Assembly: GCA_946405135.1 (NCBI GenBank)
Contig: CAMJGD010000002.1
Span: 186,001-250,000, forward strand
DNA: 64,000 bases
Reading direction: 5' to 3'
From: an uncultured Clostridiaceae bacterium
GTDB taxonomy: Bacteria > Bacillota > Clostridia > Clostridiales > Clostridiaceae
Position numbers and translations under genes: made by a program. Below the pieces are notes generated by a model. The model saw only the letters and a list, made by a program, of their open reading frames with translations. It did no database searches and had not been told where the DNA came from. Each line of letters begins with the position of its first letter. The first letter of the stretch is position 1. Shown here one piece after another: positions 53,034-60,783 of the stretch.

Positions 53034-54065
53034 CTAAAATCCTAAATCTTCATCAACAATAAACATTTTAATTCTGCCTTTTATAGATTGTCCTTCAATA
53101 ATAGAAAGACTATTACATACTCTTTCAGTTGAAGTACAGTCCACGCATTTATTTAGCTTTACACAAGGTGGAGTAAATCCTGCCCTTTTTGCATTTAATG
53201 GACATGCGATATTTTTAACCCTTTTTATTGCTTCTTCCCAAGTATCTACAATTTTATTTATCCCAACAACTACTATTACATTATCAGGGCCATACGTAAT
53301 TGCAGCAACTCTATTCCCACTATGATCTACATTAACAATTCGTCCATCTACTGATATCGCATTAGAACCTGTAATATACCAATCTGCAAGTAATGCCTTT
53401 TTCTTTAATACTTTACACTCTTCTTTTTCTTTAGCCAATTCTTTATCAAATACAGTATTACCTCTATCATTAAGAGTTTTAGTAATATCCATTTTTTGAA
53501 GTGTTGCTGAATGACCTATTCCAATAGATACATTAGTTGGTACTAAATTTAATATTTTATTTTTTGCACACTCAAGATTTGGAACATAAATTACTTCTAT
53601 ATTTCTTACTTGAAAGTTATCAATTAATTTTTTGATTTTCATTCTCTTTTCAACTTCATTAATCAAAACTGGCTGAATTTTGGGATATGTTAATTTATCT
53701 GGCATATGTTCAAGCAACTTAACCTCTCCAATTTCTAAATTAGGTAATTCCCCTAACTCTTGAATTTCTGCATAATATAATCTGCCATAACTTTCATCAT
53801 CAATTTCTCTTTCTAAAGAATAGTCACACAAATAATCACATATTGGCTTTATATTAAATTTAATTGCTCCAGTTTCTTCTTTTAGTTCTCTTTCTGCTGT
53901 ATCATTAATATCCTCATTTAACTCTCTATGCCCTCCTGGCACTTCCCAAGTATCCCTCTTCTTATGCCTAACATATACGAATTTACCATTATACTTTGAT
54001 ACAATAACAGCAAATTTTAATTCTTTATCATTCACCGTTCCTAAATCACATATTTTACTTTCCAT
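53034..54065 (-). CDS. NUDIX hydrolase fused to a LUD (lactate-utilisation-type) domain
   Basis: A 343-residue two-domain protein. Residues 1-140: NUDIX fold with a complete box G-x5-E-x7-RE-L-x-EE-x-G (GGHRELNEDIND then TAERELKEETG), so a nucleoside-diphosphate-X hydrolase. Residues 150-343: LUD domain (IGIGHSATLQKMDI, DWYITGSNAISVDGRIVNVD, ITYGPDNVIVVVG, CPLNAKR) with a terminal cysteine group PPCVKLNKCVDC, CNS. LUD proteins such as LutC act in lactate oxidation; stand-alone DUF162 proteins are often annotated only as such. I know of no standard NUDIX-LUD fusion. ATG follows GGAGG and is 22 nt upstream of the MBL gene. Confidence 0.85.
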   Translation of the reverse strand: MESKICDLGTVNDKELKFAVIVSKYNGKFVYVRHKKRDTWEVPGGHRELNEDINDTAERELKEETGAIKFNIKPICDYLCDYSLEREIDDESYGRLYYAEIQELGELPNLEIGEVKLLEHMPDKLTYPKIQPVLINEVEKRMKIKKLIDNFQVRNIEVIYVPNLECAKNKILNLVPTNVSIGIGHSATLQKMDITKTLNDRGNTVFDKELAKEKEECKVLKKKALLADWYITGSNAISVDGRIVNVDHSGNRVAAITYGPDNVIVVVGINKIVDTWEEAIKRVKNIACPLNAKRAGFTPPCVKLNKCVDCTSTERVCNSLSIIEGQSIKGRIKMFIVDEDLGF

Positions 54066-54581
54066 AAACCCCTGCTTCCTCCAATTGACCCTATCATAAT
54101 TCTCAAAACTTTTCTCAAATCACTTCTTACTTTCATTAATGCAAATCCTAAAAGGTTTTCGTTCTTCCATTTTATTATTTTTTGATCTTTACATTGCATA
54201 ATTTTTTCTTCTATTTCTTTACGACTAAAATTCAATTCAACTTATTATATTAACTTTTTATCATCAAACTCTATTATAATATATTTCTATATCTTAATTT
54301 TAAATATTTTCTTACCTATTAGCAAATTAATTTCATATTATCTTTACCTCTTATAAAAATACCCTTTACTGTCCTTGTCCCTATTTAATCTATTAAAATT
54401 GTCTTTTTTCCTTAGTCCTCCAATCATAATAAAGTCATGTCATGAATTTCATTTTTATGTTTCATATATACGCCAAAAATGGCAACAATAAAAGTTAATA
54501 GTGTCGTATTATACTTGACTGATTTTCCTTCATATTAGGGTTAATAGGTAAGGTATAATGGCTTTTTTTCTTTCAAATAAA

Positions 54582-54632
54582 AAAAGTTGTGAAGTAATGA
54601 GGGATTTCTCCTTCATTATTTTCACAACTTTT
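54582..54632 (-). terminator. Terminator after the GGGtGRT gene
   Basis: A stem of about 19 bp with one or two mismatches (AAAAGTTGTGAAGTAATGA / TCATTATTTTCACAACTTTT), T7 downstream on the minus strand. The rest of 54236-54580 is AT-rich without a gene I can support. Confidence 0.85.
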
Positions 54633-54691
54633 AACACAACTTTATTATCAGTAACACAAGTTTATTAACTGTGACATGACTTTATCGTTGT
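54632..54691. repeat. Three degenerate 20-nt tandem repeats
   Basis: TAACACAACTTTATTATCAG, TAACACAAGTTTATTAACTG and TGACATGACTTTATCGTTGT lie head to tail with exact 20-nt period; the first two match at 16 of 20, the third is weaker. They fill the 3' UTR between the GGGtGRT stop and its terminator. Confidence 0.5.
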
Positions 54692-54706
54692 TTTACAATT
54701 AAAATC

Positions 54707-55708
54707 TTACTTGTTCATTGCTTCTTCTACTGCAACGGCTACTGCAACTGTCATACCAACCATTGGGTTGTTTCCTGCTCCTATAAGTCCCATCATTTCA
54801 ACGTGAGCTGGAACGGATGAAGAACCTGCAAACTGTGCATCTGAGTGCATTCTTCCCATAGTATCTGTCATTCCGTAAGAAGCTGGACCTGCTGCCATGT
54901 TGTCTGGGTGAAGTGTTCTTCCTGTACCACCACCTGATGCTACGGAGAAGTATTTCTTGCCCATTTCAACACATTCTTTTTTGTATGTTCCTGCAACTGG
55001 ATGCTGGAATCTAGTTGGATTTGTGGAGTTTCCTGTTATAGATACGTCAACTCCTTCGTGATGCATTATAGCAACACCTTCTCTTACGTCATCTGAACCA
55101 TAGCATTTAACCTTTGCTCTTTCTCCAGTAGAGTAAGGAATTTCTTTAACTATTTCTAATTTTCCTGTGTAATAGTCAAATTTAGTTTGAACGTAAGTAA
55201 ATCCATTGATTCTTGATATTATCATAGCTGCATCTTTTCCAAGACCGTTAAGTATTACTCTTAATGGCTCTTTTCTAACTTTGTTAGATTTTTCAGCTAT
55301 TTTTATAGCTCCTTCTGCAGCTGCAAAGGATTCATGTCCTGCTAAGAAAGCAAAACATTTAGTTTCTTCTCTTAAAAGCATAGCTCCTAAGTTTCCATGT
55401 CCTAAACCAACTTTTCTATCATCTGCAACAGAACCTGGAATACAGAAAGCTTGTAAGCCTTCTCCAATTGCTTCTGCAGCATCAGCAGCTTTAGTACATC
55501 CTTTCTTTATAGCTATAGCAGCACCTACTATATAAGCCCAGCAAGCATTTTCAAATGCTATTGGCTGAGTGCTCTTTACTATATTGTAAGGATCTACACC
55601 TTTCTCATCACAGACAGCTTTTGCTTCTTCTAAAGATTTCATACCATATTTATTTAAAACAGGTAAAATCTGATTTATTCTTCTTTCATAACTTTCAAAT
55701 AATGCCAT
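54707..55708 (-). CDS. GGGtGRT family protein
   Basis: A 333-residue conserved protein of unknown function named for its motif, here ASGGGTGRTLHPDNMAAGP near residue 254; other conserved parts are LGHGNLGAMLLREETKCFAFLA and EMMGLIGAGNNPMVGM. It nearly always follows a NifU-like scaffold gene in clostridia, as here (23-nt gap), so a role in Fe-S biology is inferred. Start at ATG 55708 (MALFESYERR) with GAGGAGG 10 nt upstream. Confidence 0.9.
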   Translation of the reverse strand: MALFESYERRINQILPVLNKYGMKSLEEAKAVCDEKGVDPYNIVKSTQPIAFENACWAYIVGAAIAIKKGCTKAADAAEAIGEGLQAFCIPGSVADDRKVGLGHGNLGAMLLREETKCFAFLAGHESFAAAEGAIKIAEKSNKVRKEPLRVILNGLGKDAAMIISRINGFTYVQTKFDYYTGKLEIVKEIPYSTGERAKVKCYGSDDVREGVAIMHHEGVDVSITGNSTNPTRFQHPVAGTYKKECVEMGKKYFSVASGGGTGRTLHPDNMAAGPASYGMTDTMGRMHSDAQFAGSSSVPAHVEMMGLIGAGNNPMVGMTVAVAVAVEEAMNK

Positions 55709-55731
55709 GTTAGTTTTCCTCCTCACTTTTA

Positions 55732-56424
55732 TTATTCATGTCTTGGGTCTATAACTTTAACAGCCTCATCAAATCTTCCATATTGGCTAGTAGCTTTTTC
55801 TAAAGCTTCATTTGCTTCTATTCCTTTAGCTACCATTTCCATCATCTTTCCAAGGTGAACGAATCTGTATCCTATAATTTGATCATCAGCATCTAGAGCT
55901 ACTTTTGTAACATATCCTTCTGCCATTTCTAAGTATCTTGGTCCTTTAGCTAAAGTTCCGTACATAGTACCAACTTGGCTTCTTAGACCTTTTCCTAAAT
56001 CTTCAAGACCTGCTCCTATTGGTAGTCCACCTTCTGAGAAAGCAGTTTGAGTTCTTCCATAAACTATTTGTAAGAAAAGCTCTCTCATAGCTGTGTTTAT
56101 AGCGTCACAAACTAAGTCTGTGTTTAAAGCTTCTAATATAGTCTTTCCTGGTAGTATTTCTGAAGCCATAGCAGCTGAGTGAGTCATTCCTGAACATCCT
56201 ATAGTTTCAACTAGAGCTTCTTGGATAACTCCATCTTTAACATTTAGAGTTAATTTACAAGCTCCTTGCTGTGGTGCACACCAACCTATTCCGTGAGTTA
56301 AACCTGATATTTCTTTAATTTCTTTAGCCTGTACCCATTTTCCTTCTTGTGGAATTGGTGCTGGTCCGTGATTTGGTCCTTTAGCAACTGAACACATATG
56401 TTGTACTTCTGTTGAATAAATCAT
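55732..56424 (-). CDS. NifU/IscU-like iron-sulfur cluster assembly scaffold protein
   Basis: The 230-residue protein has three conserved cysteines of the IscU/NifU-N kind: GWCAPQQGACKL and ETIGCSGMTHSAAM, plus MCSVAKGPNHGPAPIP near the N-terminus. Longer than IscU (about 130), with a C-terminal extension ending YRFVHLGKMMEMVAKG. ATG 56424 follows GAGGAG; the longer frame upstream lacks a site. First gene of an operon with GGGtGRT. Confidence 0.87.
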   Translation of the reverse strand: MIYSTEVQHMCSVAKGPNHGPAPIPQEGKWVQAKEIKEISGLTHGIGWCAPQQGACKLTLNVKDGVIQEALVETIGCSGMTHSAAMASEILPGKTILEALNTDLVCDAINTAMRELFLQIVYGRTQTAFSEGGLPIGAGLEDLGKGLRSQVGTMYGTLAKGPRYLEMAEGYVTKVALDADDQIIGYRFVHLGKMMEMVAKGIEANEALEKATSQYGRFDEAVKVIDPRHE

Positions 56425-56607
56425 ATTTCTTTTCTCCTCTCTATATATGAAATTGACTTCAATCATACAAAGTATAAACTTTGTAGAATAAATAGCTGTT
56501 TAGTTTTATTAGTGTGTCTTTTTTAACAAATGCTCAAAAAAATAGATATTATATCTCAAAGCACTGGGTACATTTTAGTCCCGCATGGGTGAAATATAAC
56601 CTCACGA
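56425..56607 (-). promoter_or_regulatory. Structured leader of the NifU/GGGtGRT operon
   Basis: A 180-nt leader. Its 5' part can form GTGA..TCAC (GTGAGGTTATATTTCAC), CCC-ATGC-GGG or GGGAC..GTACCC (competing), and GATAT..ATATC followed by T7, which looks like an attenuator. I do not recognise it as a known riboswitch class. Confidence 0.4.
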
Positions 56608-56612
56608 TTTCT

Positions 56613-56641
56613 ATTTTAGCAGATTAAACCACAGCTAACAA
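56613..56641 (-). promoter_or_regulatory. Promoter of the NifU/GGGtGRT operon
   Basis: Minus strand TTGTTA, 17-nt spacer, TAAAAT. Confidence 0.6.
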
Positions 56642-56730
56642 TATGTTTATATGTAAATTTTATATTTTTTTTATAAAATTAATGGTTGCATAATAAAGCA
56701 TTATATGTTATTATATTTTTTGTTAGATGC

Positions 56731-56819
56731 GCCGAAGTGGTGGAACTGGCAGACGCGCTGGACTCAAAATCCAGTGAGGCTTACCCCTCGTGCGGGTTCG
56801 ATTCCCGCCTTCGGCACCA
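56731..56819 (+). tRNA. tRNA-Leu (anticodon CAA)
   Basis: An 89-nt class II tRNA: acceptor GCCGAAG / CTTCGGC, anticodon stem CTGGA / TCCAG with loop CTCAAAA (anticodon CAA), long variable arm TGAGGCTTACCCCTCG, T-arm GCGGGTTCGATTCCCGC, encoded CCA. Its last 30 nt form one half of a 33-bp direct repeat, i.e. the gene is the integration site of an element. Confidence 0.96.
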
Positions 56820-56822
56820 CAA
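56790..56822 (+). repeat. attL: 33-bp direct repeat, left copy
   Basis: From GTGCGGGTTCGATTCCC through CGGCACCACAA, covering the T-arm, acceptor strand and CCA of tRNA-Leu(CAA). Identical to 58944-58976. Confidence 0.9.
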
Positions 56823-56866
56823 GCGGTTTTAATACGTTATAACAGACGTTTTAAAACCGCTTTTTT
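56821..56866 (+). terminator. Element-borne terminator for tRNA-Leu
   Basis: A 12-bp perfect stem AAGCGGTTTTAA / TTAAAACCGCTT with an 18-nt loop, followed by T6. It starts at the edge of attL and so replaces the native terminator. Confidence 0.8.
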
Positions 56867-57118
56867 ACGTTCATTTCTATGTAGTTCGTCGTAGCTAAAA
56901 ACGTCAAAATAGACGCAACGGACTCAGGGGTTAGGCGGTTTCATCTAGTAGGTTTACACATGAGTAAAAAAAGAATTACAACATTAGAAACGCCCCAATG
57001 TTCAACAACTTGTTCACGCCCCACATGGATGGTAATATTAGAAAGCTTTATGTATTATAAACGTGTTCAAGGGCAGCATTTCTGCCGCCCCTATTCTTCT
57101 GAATTGTTATGTTCATTC

Positions 57119-57262
57119 TTAATCATAAACACGCTCTGTGCTCTCCTCTAGTTTGTCGCTTGATTCATTCTCTTGTTAAACTTCAAAAGCGTTACTTATC
57201 GCTACGTAAGCATTAAACTCTCGGATGCCAAATGAAATTGACTTTTGAATTTTTGTTGCCAT
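57119..57262 (-). pseudogene. Decayed small reading frame
   Basis: ATG at 57262 (MATKIQKSISFGIREFNAYV..) after AAGGAA opens a 28-codon frame to TAA at 57176; the same frame then continues open and charged (ENESSDKLEESTERVYD) to a second TAA at 57119. It looks like one small gene broken by a stop. Not recognised. The rest of 56867-57118 shows only a short GGGGCGGCAG..CTGCC hairpin. Confidence 0.35.
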
Positions 57263-57361
57263 ATGTAAATTTTCCTTCCACATTATATTTATAATTCATT
57301 TACACTTTTTATTAATTTTACAATAAATGAAAGAATCAATATTTTTACATTTAATTTAGAT

Positions 57362-57412
57362 GCAATATATATATATATATATATTGCTATATAAGGAAAT
57401 ATATGTTATAAT
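57362..57412 (+). promoter_or_regulatory. Promoter of the metzincin gene with adjoining (AT)n palindrome
   Basis: TTGCTA (57384-57389), 17-nt spacer, TATAAT (57407-57412). The -35 box overlaps the right end of a palindrome made of an (AT)n tract flanked by GCA and TGC (57362-57387), which could form a cruciform or vary in length. Confidence 0.65.
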
Positions 57413-57439
57413 TTTTTTTTAAAAAGGATGGTGTTCTAT

Positions 57440-58015
57440 ATGAAAAAGTTTTTTACAATATCAACTTTTATTATGTCAATGTTTTTATTTTTTAACGTAT
57501 CAACAGCAAAAGCTGATACTTTCGGCGGTGGAAGGTCTAATAGTAATCGAAATATAATGGTGTATCTAGATTCGTCTGTAGCTAATAGTTCTTATTATAA
57601 TTCTATTTATAGTTATGCAAGAAGTTACTGGTCAAATACAGGCACTAGTTTTAGTGGTTTTTTGGTAGCATCATCAAACAGTCCAACATCTGATGAATAT
57701 TGTGTTTCAACGACCGCAACATCTGGTTTATTAGGAAGAACATACCCTTATAAGAGAGTAAATGGTTCTTCAGTAACTGCAACAAATAATGAATATTGGG
57801 AATGGTGCAAAATATTTATATACAGTAACCAAATGGATGCTTATAGTATGACTGATGACCAACGAAGGTCAAATGCAGCTCATGAAATTGGACACTCATT
57901 AAAACTAGCTCATACTACAGCTAATACTTCATCGGTAATGCTTCAAGGAATTCAAAGTATTCAACCTACTAGTTATGATATAGGACAATTAAGATCAAAG
58001 TGGAATTCTATATAA
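57440..58015 (+). CDS. Secreted matrixin-like zinc metalloprotease
   Basis: A 191-residue protein with a signal peptide (MKKFFTISTFIMSMFLF.., cleavage after AKA near residue 26). The zinc motif is HEIGHSLKLAH near residue 150 (HExxHxxxxxH), with SSVM as a Met-turn about 15 residues later, which makes it a metzincin. The usual Gly at position 8 of HExxHxxGxxH is Lys. Start at ATG 57440, after AAGGATGG; an ATG four codons up is less likely. No prodomain, and the gene is carried on the tRNA-integrated element. Confidence 0.82.
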   Translation: MKKFFTISTFIMSMFLFFNVSTAKADTFGGGRSNSNRNIMVYLDSSVANSSYYNSIYSYARSYWSNTGTSFSGFLVASSNSPTSDEYCVSTTATSGLLGRTYPYKRVNGSSVTATNNEYWEWCKIFIYSNQMDAYSMTDDQRRSNAAHEIGHSLKLAHTTANTSSVMLQGIQSIQPTSYDIGQLRSKWNSI

Positions 58016-58031
58016 AATAAGGAGTGATGAT

Positions 58032-58652
58032 ATGAAAAGGGGAATTTCTCTACTAATTGGATTAACAATTATTATTGGGGGTATAGTAGGTTATGGATTT
58101 TATAAAAACTCACAAAATAAAGCCATAGAAGAAATATCCATACACGCTAATTATGTTAAATATGATACCGTAGATGAATTAGATAAAGCATCTGAATTAA
58201 TTGTAGTTGGAAGTACAGATAAAGCTTTTCTTGATAGAAAGCATATTACTACCTATATGCCTAATAAGTCAATATCTGATTATTATACACTTACAGATAT
58301 AAAAATAAAATCCATAATAAAAAATATAAATGATACTACTTTAAAGCAAGGACAAAAATTAGAGATAATTGAACCGGCAGGAGTAATTGTTGAAGATAAT
58401 AAAAAGAAAATTTTTAAAGATGAGTCGTATGAACCTATAACTCCAAATATAAACTATATATTCTTCTTAAAGAAAAATACTGAGGGTAAATATTCTATAA
58501 TAAATATGTACAGAGGCAGATTTGAAACAGATAATAGCATTAAACCAAAATCATTACAAGAAACTGAGGATTCTGATTTTAATGCAAGTTATAATAAAAT
58601 GAAAAGTGATGTTTTAACAAAGTATTCTGATAAAATAAGTAAAATCAAGTAA
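58032..58652 (+). CDS. Membrane-anchored hypothetical protein
   Basis: A 206-residue protein with a short N-terminal membrane segment (residues 4-22, glycine-rich) and a Lys/Asp/Ile-rich extracellular part without cysteines. The repeated KxDTVDELDKASELIVVGS-like start of the domain resembles lipoprotein-type sequences found beside Bacillus secreted proteases, but I do not recognise the family. It lies 16 nt after the metzincin with a GGAGTGATGAT site, so the two are one operon; it could be an inhibitor, immunity protein or a partner. Confidence 0.75.
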   Translation: MKRGISLLIGLTIIIGGIVGYGFYKNSQNKAIEEISIHANYVKYDTVDELDKASELIVVGSTDKAFLDRKHITTYMPNKSISDYYTLTDIKIKSIIKNINDTTLKQGQKLEIIEPAGVIVEDNKKKIFKDESYEPITPNINYIFFLKKNTEGKYSIINMYRGRFETDNSIKPKSLQETEDSDFNASYNKMKSDVLTKYSDKISKIK

Positions 58653-58685
58653 TAATTAATCTGCTTTTTAGAACCGTAGTACTCT

Positions 58686-58865
58686 TTAACTTAGAAATAA
58701 AGGAGTATACTTATCCATAACTTCAATATATTTACCATCACTTGCTGTTCCACTATAAATATCACAGCATAAAAAGTTTCCAGATAATAAATCATATTGT
58801 AACTGTATTTTTATTGCTGACTTTAAACTTGAGTCTCCTGAATCTTTAAATTCTGCATATTTCAT
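58686..58865 (-). pseudogene. IS4/IS231-type transposase fragment
   Basis: A 59-residue frame, MKYAEFKDSGDSSLKSAIKI.. with IQLQYDLLSGNFLCC and GTASDGKYIE. This resembles the central DDE region of IS4-family transposases (KIQxxYDLxSG...DxxY). No terminal repeats or remaining domains are nearby, so it is a dead fragment. Confidence 0.5.
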
Positions 58866-58943
58866 AGTATCCTTTCTAGTCTAATAAATTCCTAAAAATT
58901 ATACCATAAAACAAATAATAGGTTTCTTAGCTTGATGGCTATG

Positions 58944-58976
58944 GTGCGGGTTCGATTCCCGCCTTCGGCACCACAA
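58944..58976 (+). repeat. attR: 33-bp direct repeat, right copy
   Basis: Perfect copy of 56790-56822, i.e. the 3' end of tRNA-Leu(CAA) without the rest of the gene. Confidence 0.9.
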
Positions 58977-59006
58977 AAAAACACATGAAATTTTCATGTG
59001 TTTTTT
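58977..59006 (+). terminator. Original tRNA-Leu terminator
   Basis: Stem AAAACACATGA / TCATGTGTTTT with a 5-nt loop and T6, right after attR. Confidence 0.8.
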
Positions 59007-59064
59007 ATTTTCTAAATTCAAAAGTATCATATATTAAATTATTTTCATTATAAATTTATATTTT

Positions 59065-59922
59065 CTATTTTTTATTATTTTCTCTGACCTGCTTATAAAA
59101 TTCTTCTAAGGTTAAGCCTTTTCTATGTATAATCTGGCTTATTTCTTTCCCCACATATCTATAATGCCAAGGTTCATAAGCATAACCTGTTATAGCTTCC
59201 TTACCTTTAGGGTATCTTAATATAAAGCCATACCTATAAGAGTTATTTAAAAGCCATGTACCTTCTTTTGTATCCTCAAAATTTTCATCAAGCTTAAATT
59301 TCATTTTTCTTGAAGTTATATCTGCTGCTAATCCTGTCTGATGTTCACTTTCACCAGGTACTGCAATATACTTTGTAGATTCTTGTCCATTCTTGCATAA
59401 TCCTGAATTATAGATTTCAGATTGAGTTTTATAGGATCGGTAAGCAGAAGATATGTGAAGAATATATCCATCTTTTTCAGCATCCTTAAACATCTCTTCT
59501 ATGGCTTTTGCTGCTTCTCTTCTCATTAAATTTCTTTCATCACTTTTCTTTGCTACTAAGTTTACATTAGGTATCACCAAGTCTTTTGGAATATAGTCTT
59601 TATCCATGGGGTTTTGTTTATTAACTAATACCTGCATACTTTCTACATTTTTTTCATCTAATTTAATGTTTGCATATTCATTATCAGAATATTTATTTAC
59701 TTCAGATTCATTAGATTCTGGTACAACCTTTATCTCTTCATTGTTTACGGAACGTTTCTCCACATTATCACTTATGTCTAAAACTTTTTTATCATATATT
59801 TTTTTCCCAATAATAAAAATAATGCTAAGTACAAAACATATAAATATTAATTTTATTACAAATTTTATTATTTTCTTTTTTCGTCTATTTCTCATATATA
59901 TGGATTTTTTATTATTAATCAT
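59065..59922 (-). CDS. M15B D-alanyl-D-alanine carboxypeptidase (VanY/DacB-type)
   Basis: Trims the terminal D-Ala of muropeptides. The 285-residue protein has a basic N-terminus, one membrane segment (residues 20-40), a linker and the VanY domain: SSAYRSYKTQSEIYN, PGESEHQTGLAADI (His/Asp zinc ligands), EPWHYRYVG (third ligand). Nothing suggests vancomycin resistance: no vanH/A/X or VanS/R genes nearby. ATG 59922 with GGGGGA 10 nt upstream; M10 is an alternative. Confidence 0.9.
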   Translation of the reverse strand: MINNKKSIYMRNRRKKKIIKFVIKLIFICFVLSIIFIIGKKIYDKKVLDISDNVEKRSVNNEEIKVVPESNESEVNKYSDNEYANIKLDEKNVESMQVLVNKQNPMDKDYIPKDLVIPNVNLVAKKSDERNLMRREAAKAIEEMFKDAEKDGYILHISSAYRSYKTQSEIYNSGLCKNGQESTKYIAVPGESEHQTGLAADITSRKMKFKLDENFEDTKEGTWLLNNSYRYGFILRYPKGKEAITGYAYEPWHYRYVGKEISQIIHRKGLTLEEFYKQVRENNKK

Positions 59923-60068
59923 GCAAGATTTTCCCCCATTATATTTAAATTAGCATTAAAAATTCCCTAATTATTGATTTCATTATGTTAGAATCTAATT
60001 TATAAAACATATTATATACTATTTTTGAATTTTTTTTAATAACTTTTTTGTTAATAATTCTGTTTACA

Positions 60069-60704
60069 TTAGCCGCCTAAAGTTATATCCTGGGTTTGAT
60101 ACCAAGATAATGCCCTATAAAATTGTTCTGGCATAAAATCTGGCCAGAATTCATCTACTATGTAAAAATCTGAATATACAGATTGTATTGGAAGAAATCC
60201 ACTAAGCCTTCTTCTTCCTCCCCACCTTATTATTAAATCTATTCTAGGTATATCAGAAGATTTAAAACATGGCATTTTATTATCTCCTTTAATATCCCAT
60301 TCCCAACCATAATTAACTAAAAAATTTATGTTTATAATACCTTTTCCAAATGTAGTTCTTTTGGTAAAAGGTATTAATTCTTTAGGGAACATTTCAGAAG
60401 AAGTATCTCCAACCACTAAAAGATTTGCATCTTTATCCGCAAGGTTCATTACTGAGTCTACACAGGCTTTTCTAAATTCCTTTGTCTGTTCCTTTGGTCT
60501 TTTTGTATTATCCTTAGTGAATCCATAAAAGGTTATTTCATTTATGCCTAATTCTGCACATATTTCATATAATTTAAAGCCTGGCTCTATTCCATATCTA
60601 TAACCATCTTTTTTATCAAGGCCTCTTTGCTCTGCCCATCTTCTATTTCCATCGGGAATTATTCCTATATGCTTAGGTAATCTTTTAAAACCCATATTGC
60701 CCAT
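60069..60704 (-). CDS. Divergent cis-prenyltransferase (UppS-like)
   Basis: A 211-residue member of the undecaprenyl diphosphate synthase family. It keeps the catalytic Asp in GIIPDGNRRWA and the frame ..RRLSGFLPIQSVYSDFYIVDEFWPDF (two parts), but the usual RTxGExRLS reads RWGGRRRLS and the usual FSxENWxRP reads FTKDNTKRP. It is also shorter than UppS (about 245). So it is probably a paralog with other chain length or substrate, not the essential UppS. AGGAGG precedes ATG 60704. Confidence 0.83.
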   Translation of the reverse strand: MGNMGFKRLPKHIGIIPDGNRRWAEQRGLDKKDGYRYGIEPGFKLYEICAELGINEITFYGFTKDNTKRPKEQTKEFRKACVDSVMNLADKDANLLVVGDTSSEMFPKELIPFTKRTTFGKGIININFLVNYGWEWDIKGDNKMPCFKSSDIPRIDLIIRWGGRRRLSGFLPIQSVYSDFYIVDEFWPDFMPEQFYRALSWYQTQDITLGG

Positions 60705-60783
60705 AAGTTGCCTCCTATGTTAAATCTTAATTTATTACAACTATTTTTCTATATTATTGACAACTTACTGTTTTTTAAACTTA

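Larger units (their letters stand above)
56790..58976 (+). mobile_element. Small tRNA-integrated genomic element (remnant)
   Basis: A 2.2-kb segment bounded by perfect 33-bp copies of the tRNA-Leu 3' end. It holds a replacement terminator, a decayed small frame, a secreted metzincin, a membrane-anchored protein and a transposase fragment. There is no integrase gene, so it is either a remnant or moved in trans. The original tRNA terminator now lies past the right repeat. Confidence 0.8.

Noticed and set aside
54041..54235. 64-codon minus-strand frame overlapping the NUDIX-LUD start
   Set aside because: TTG start, no ribosome binding site, overlaps a gene with a good site; could at most be a gene fragment.
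56425..56607. Known riboswitch (SAM, TPP, NiCo, fluoride, c-di-GMP) before the NifU-like gene
   Set aside because: None of the conserved cores I remember fits; left as unassigned.
56960..57151. 63-codon plus-strand frame inside the tRNA element
   Set aside because: Weak site, odd composition with scattered Cys, and a GC-rich hairpin running through it; no coding signal beyond its length.
57176..57262. Start of a Ku-like protein (KSISFG resembles Ku)
   Set aside because: Only six or seven residues match, and no further Ku sequence follows.
59065..59922. Vancomycin-resistance VanY
   Set aside because: Same family, but no vanHAX or VanRS genes adjoin; ordinary M15 carboxypeptidases are common in clostridia.
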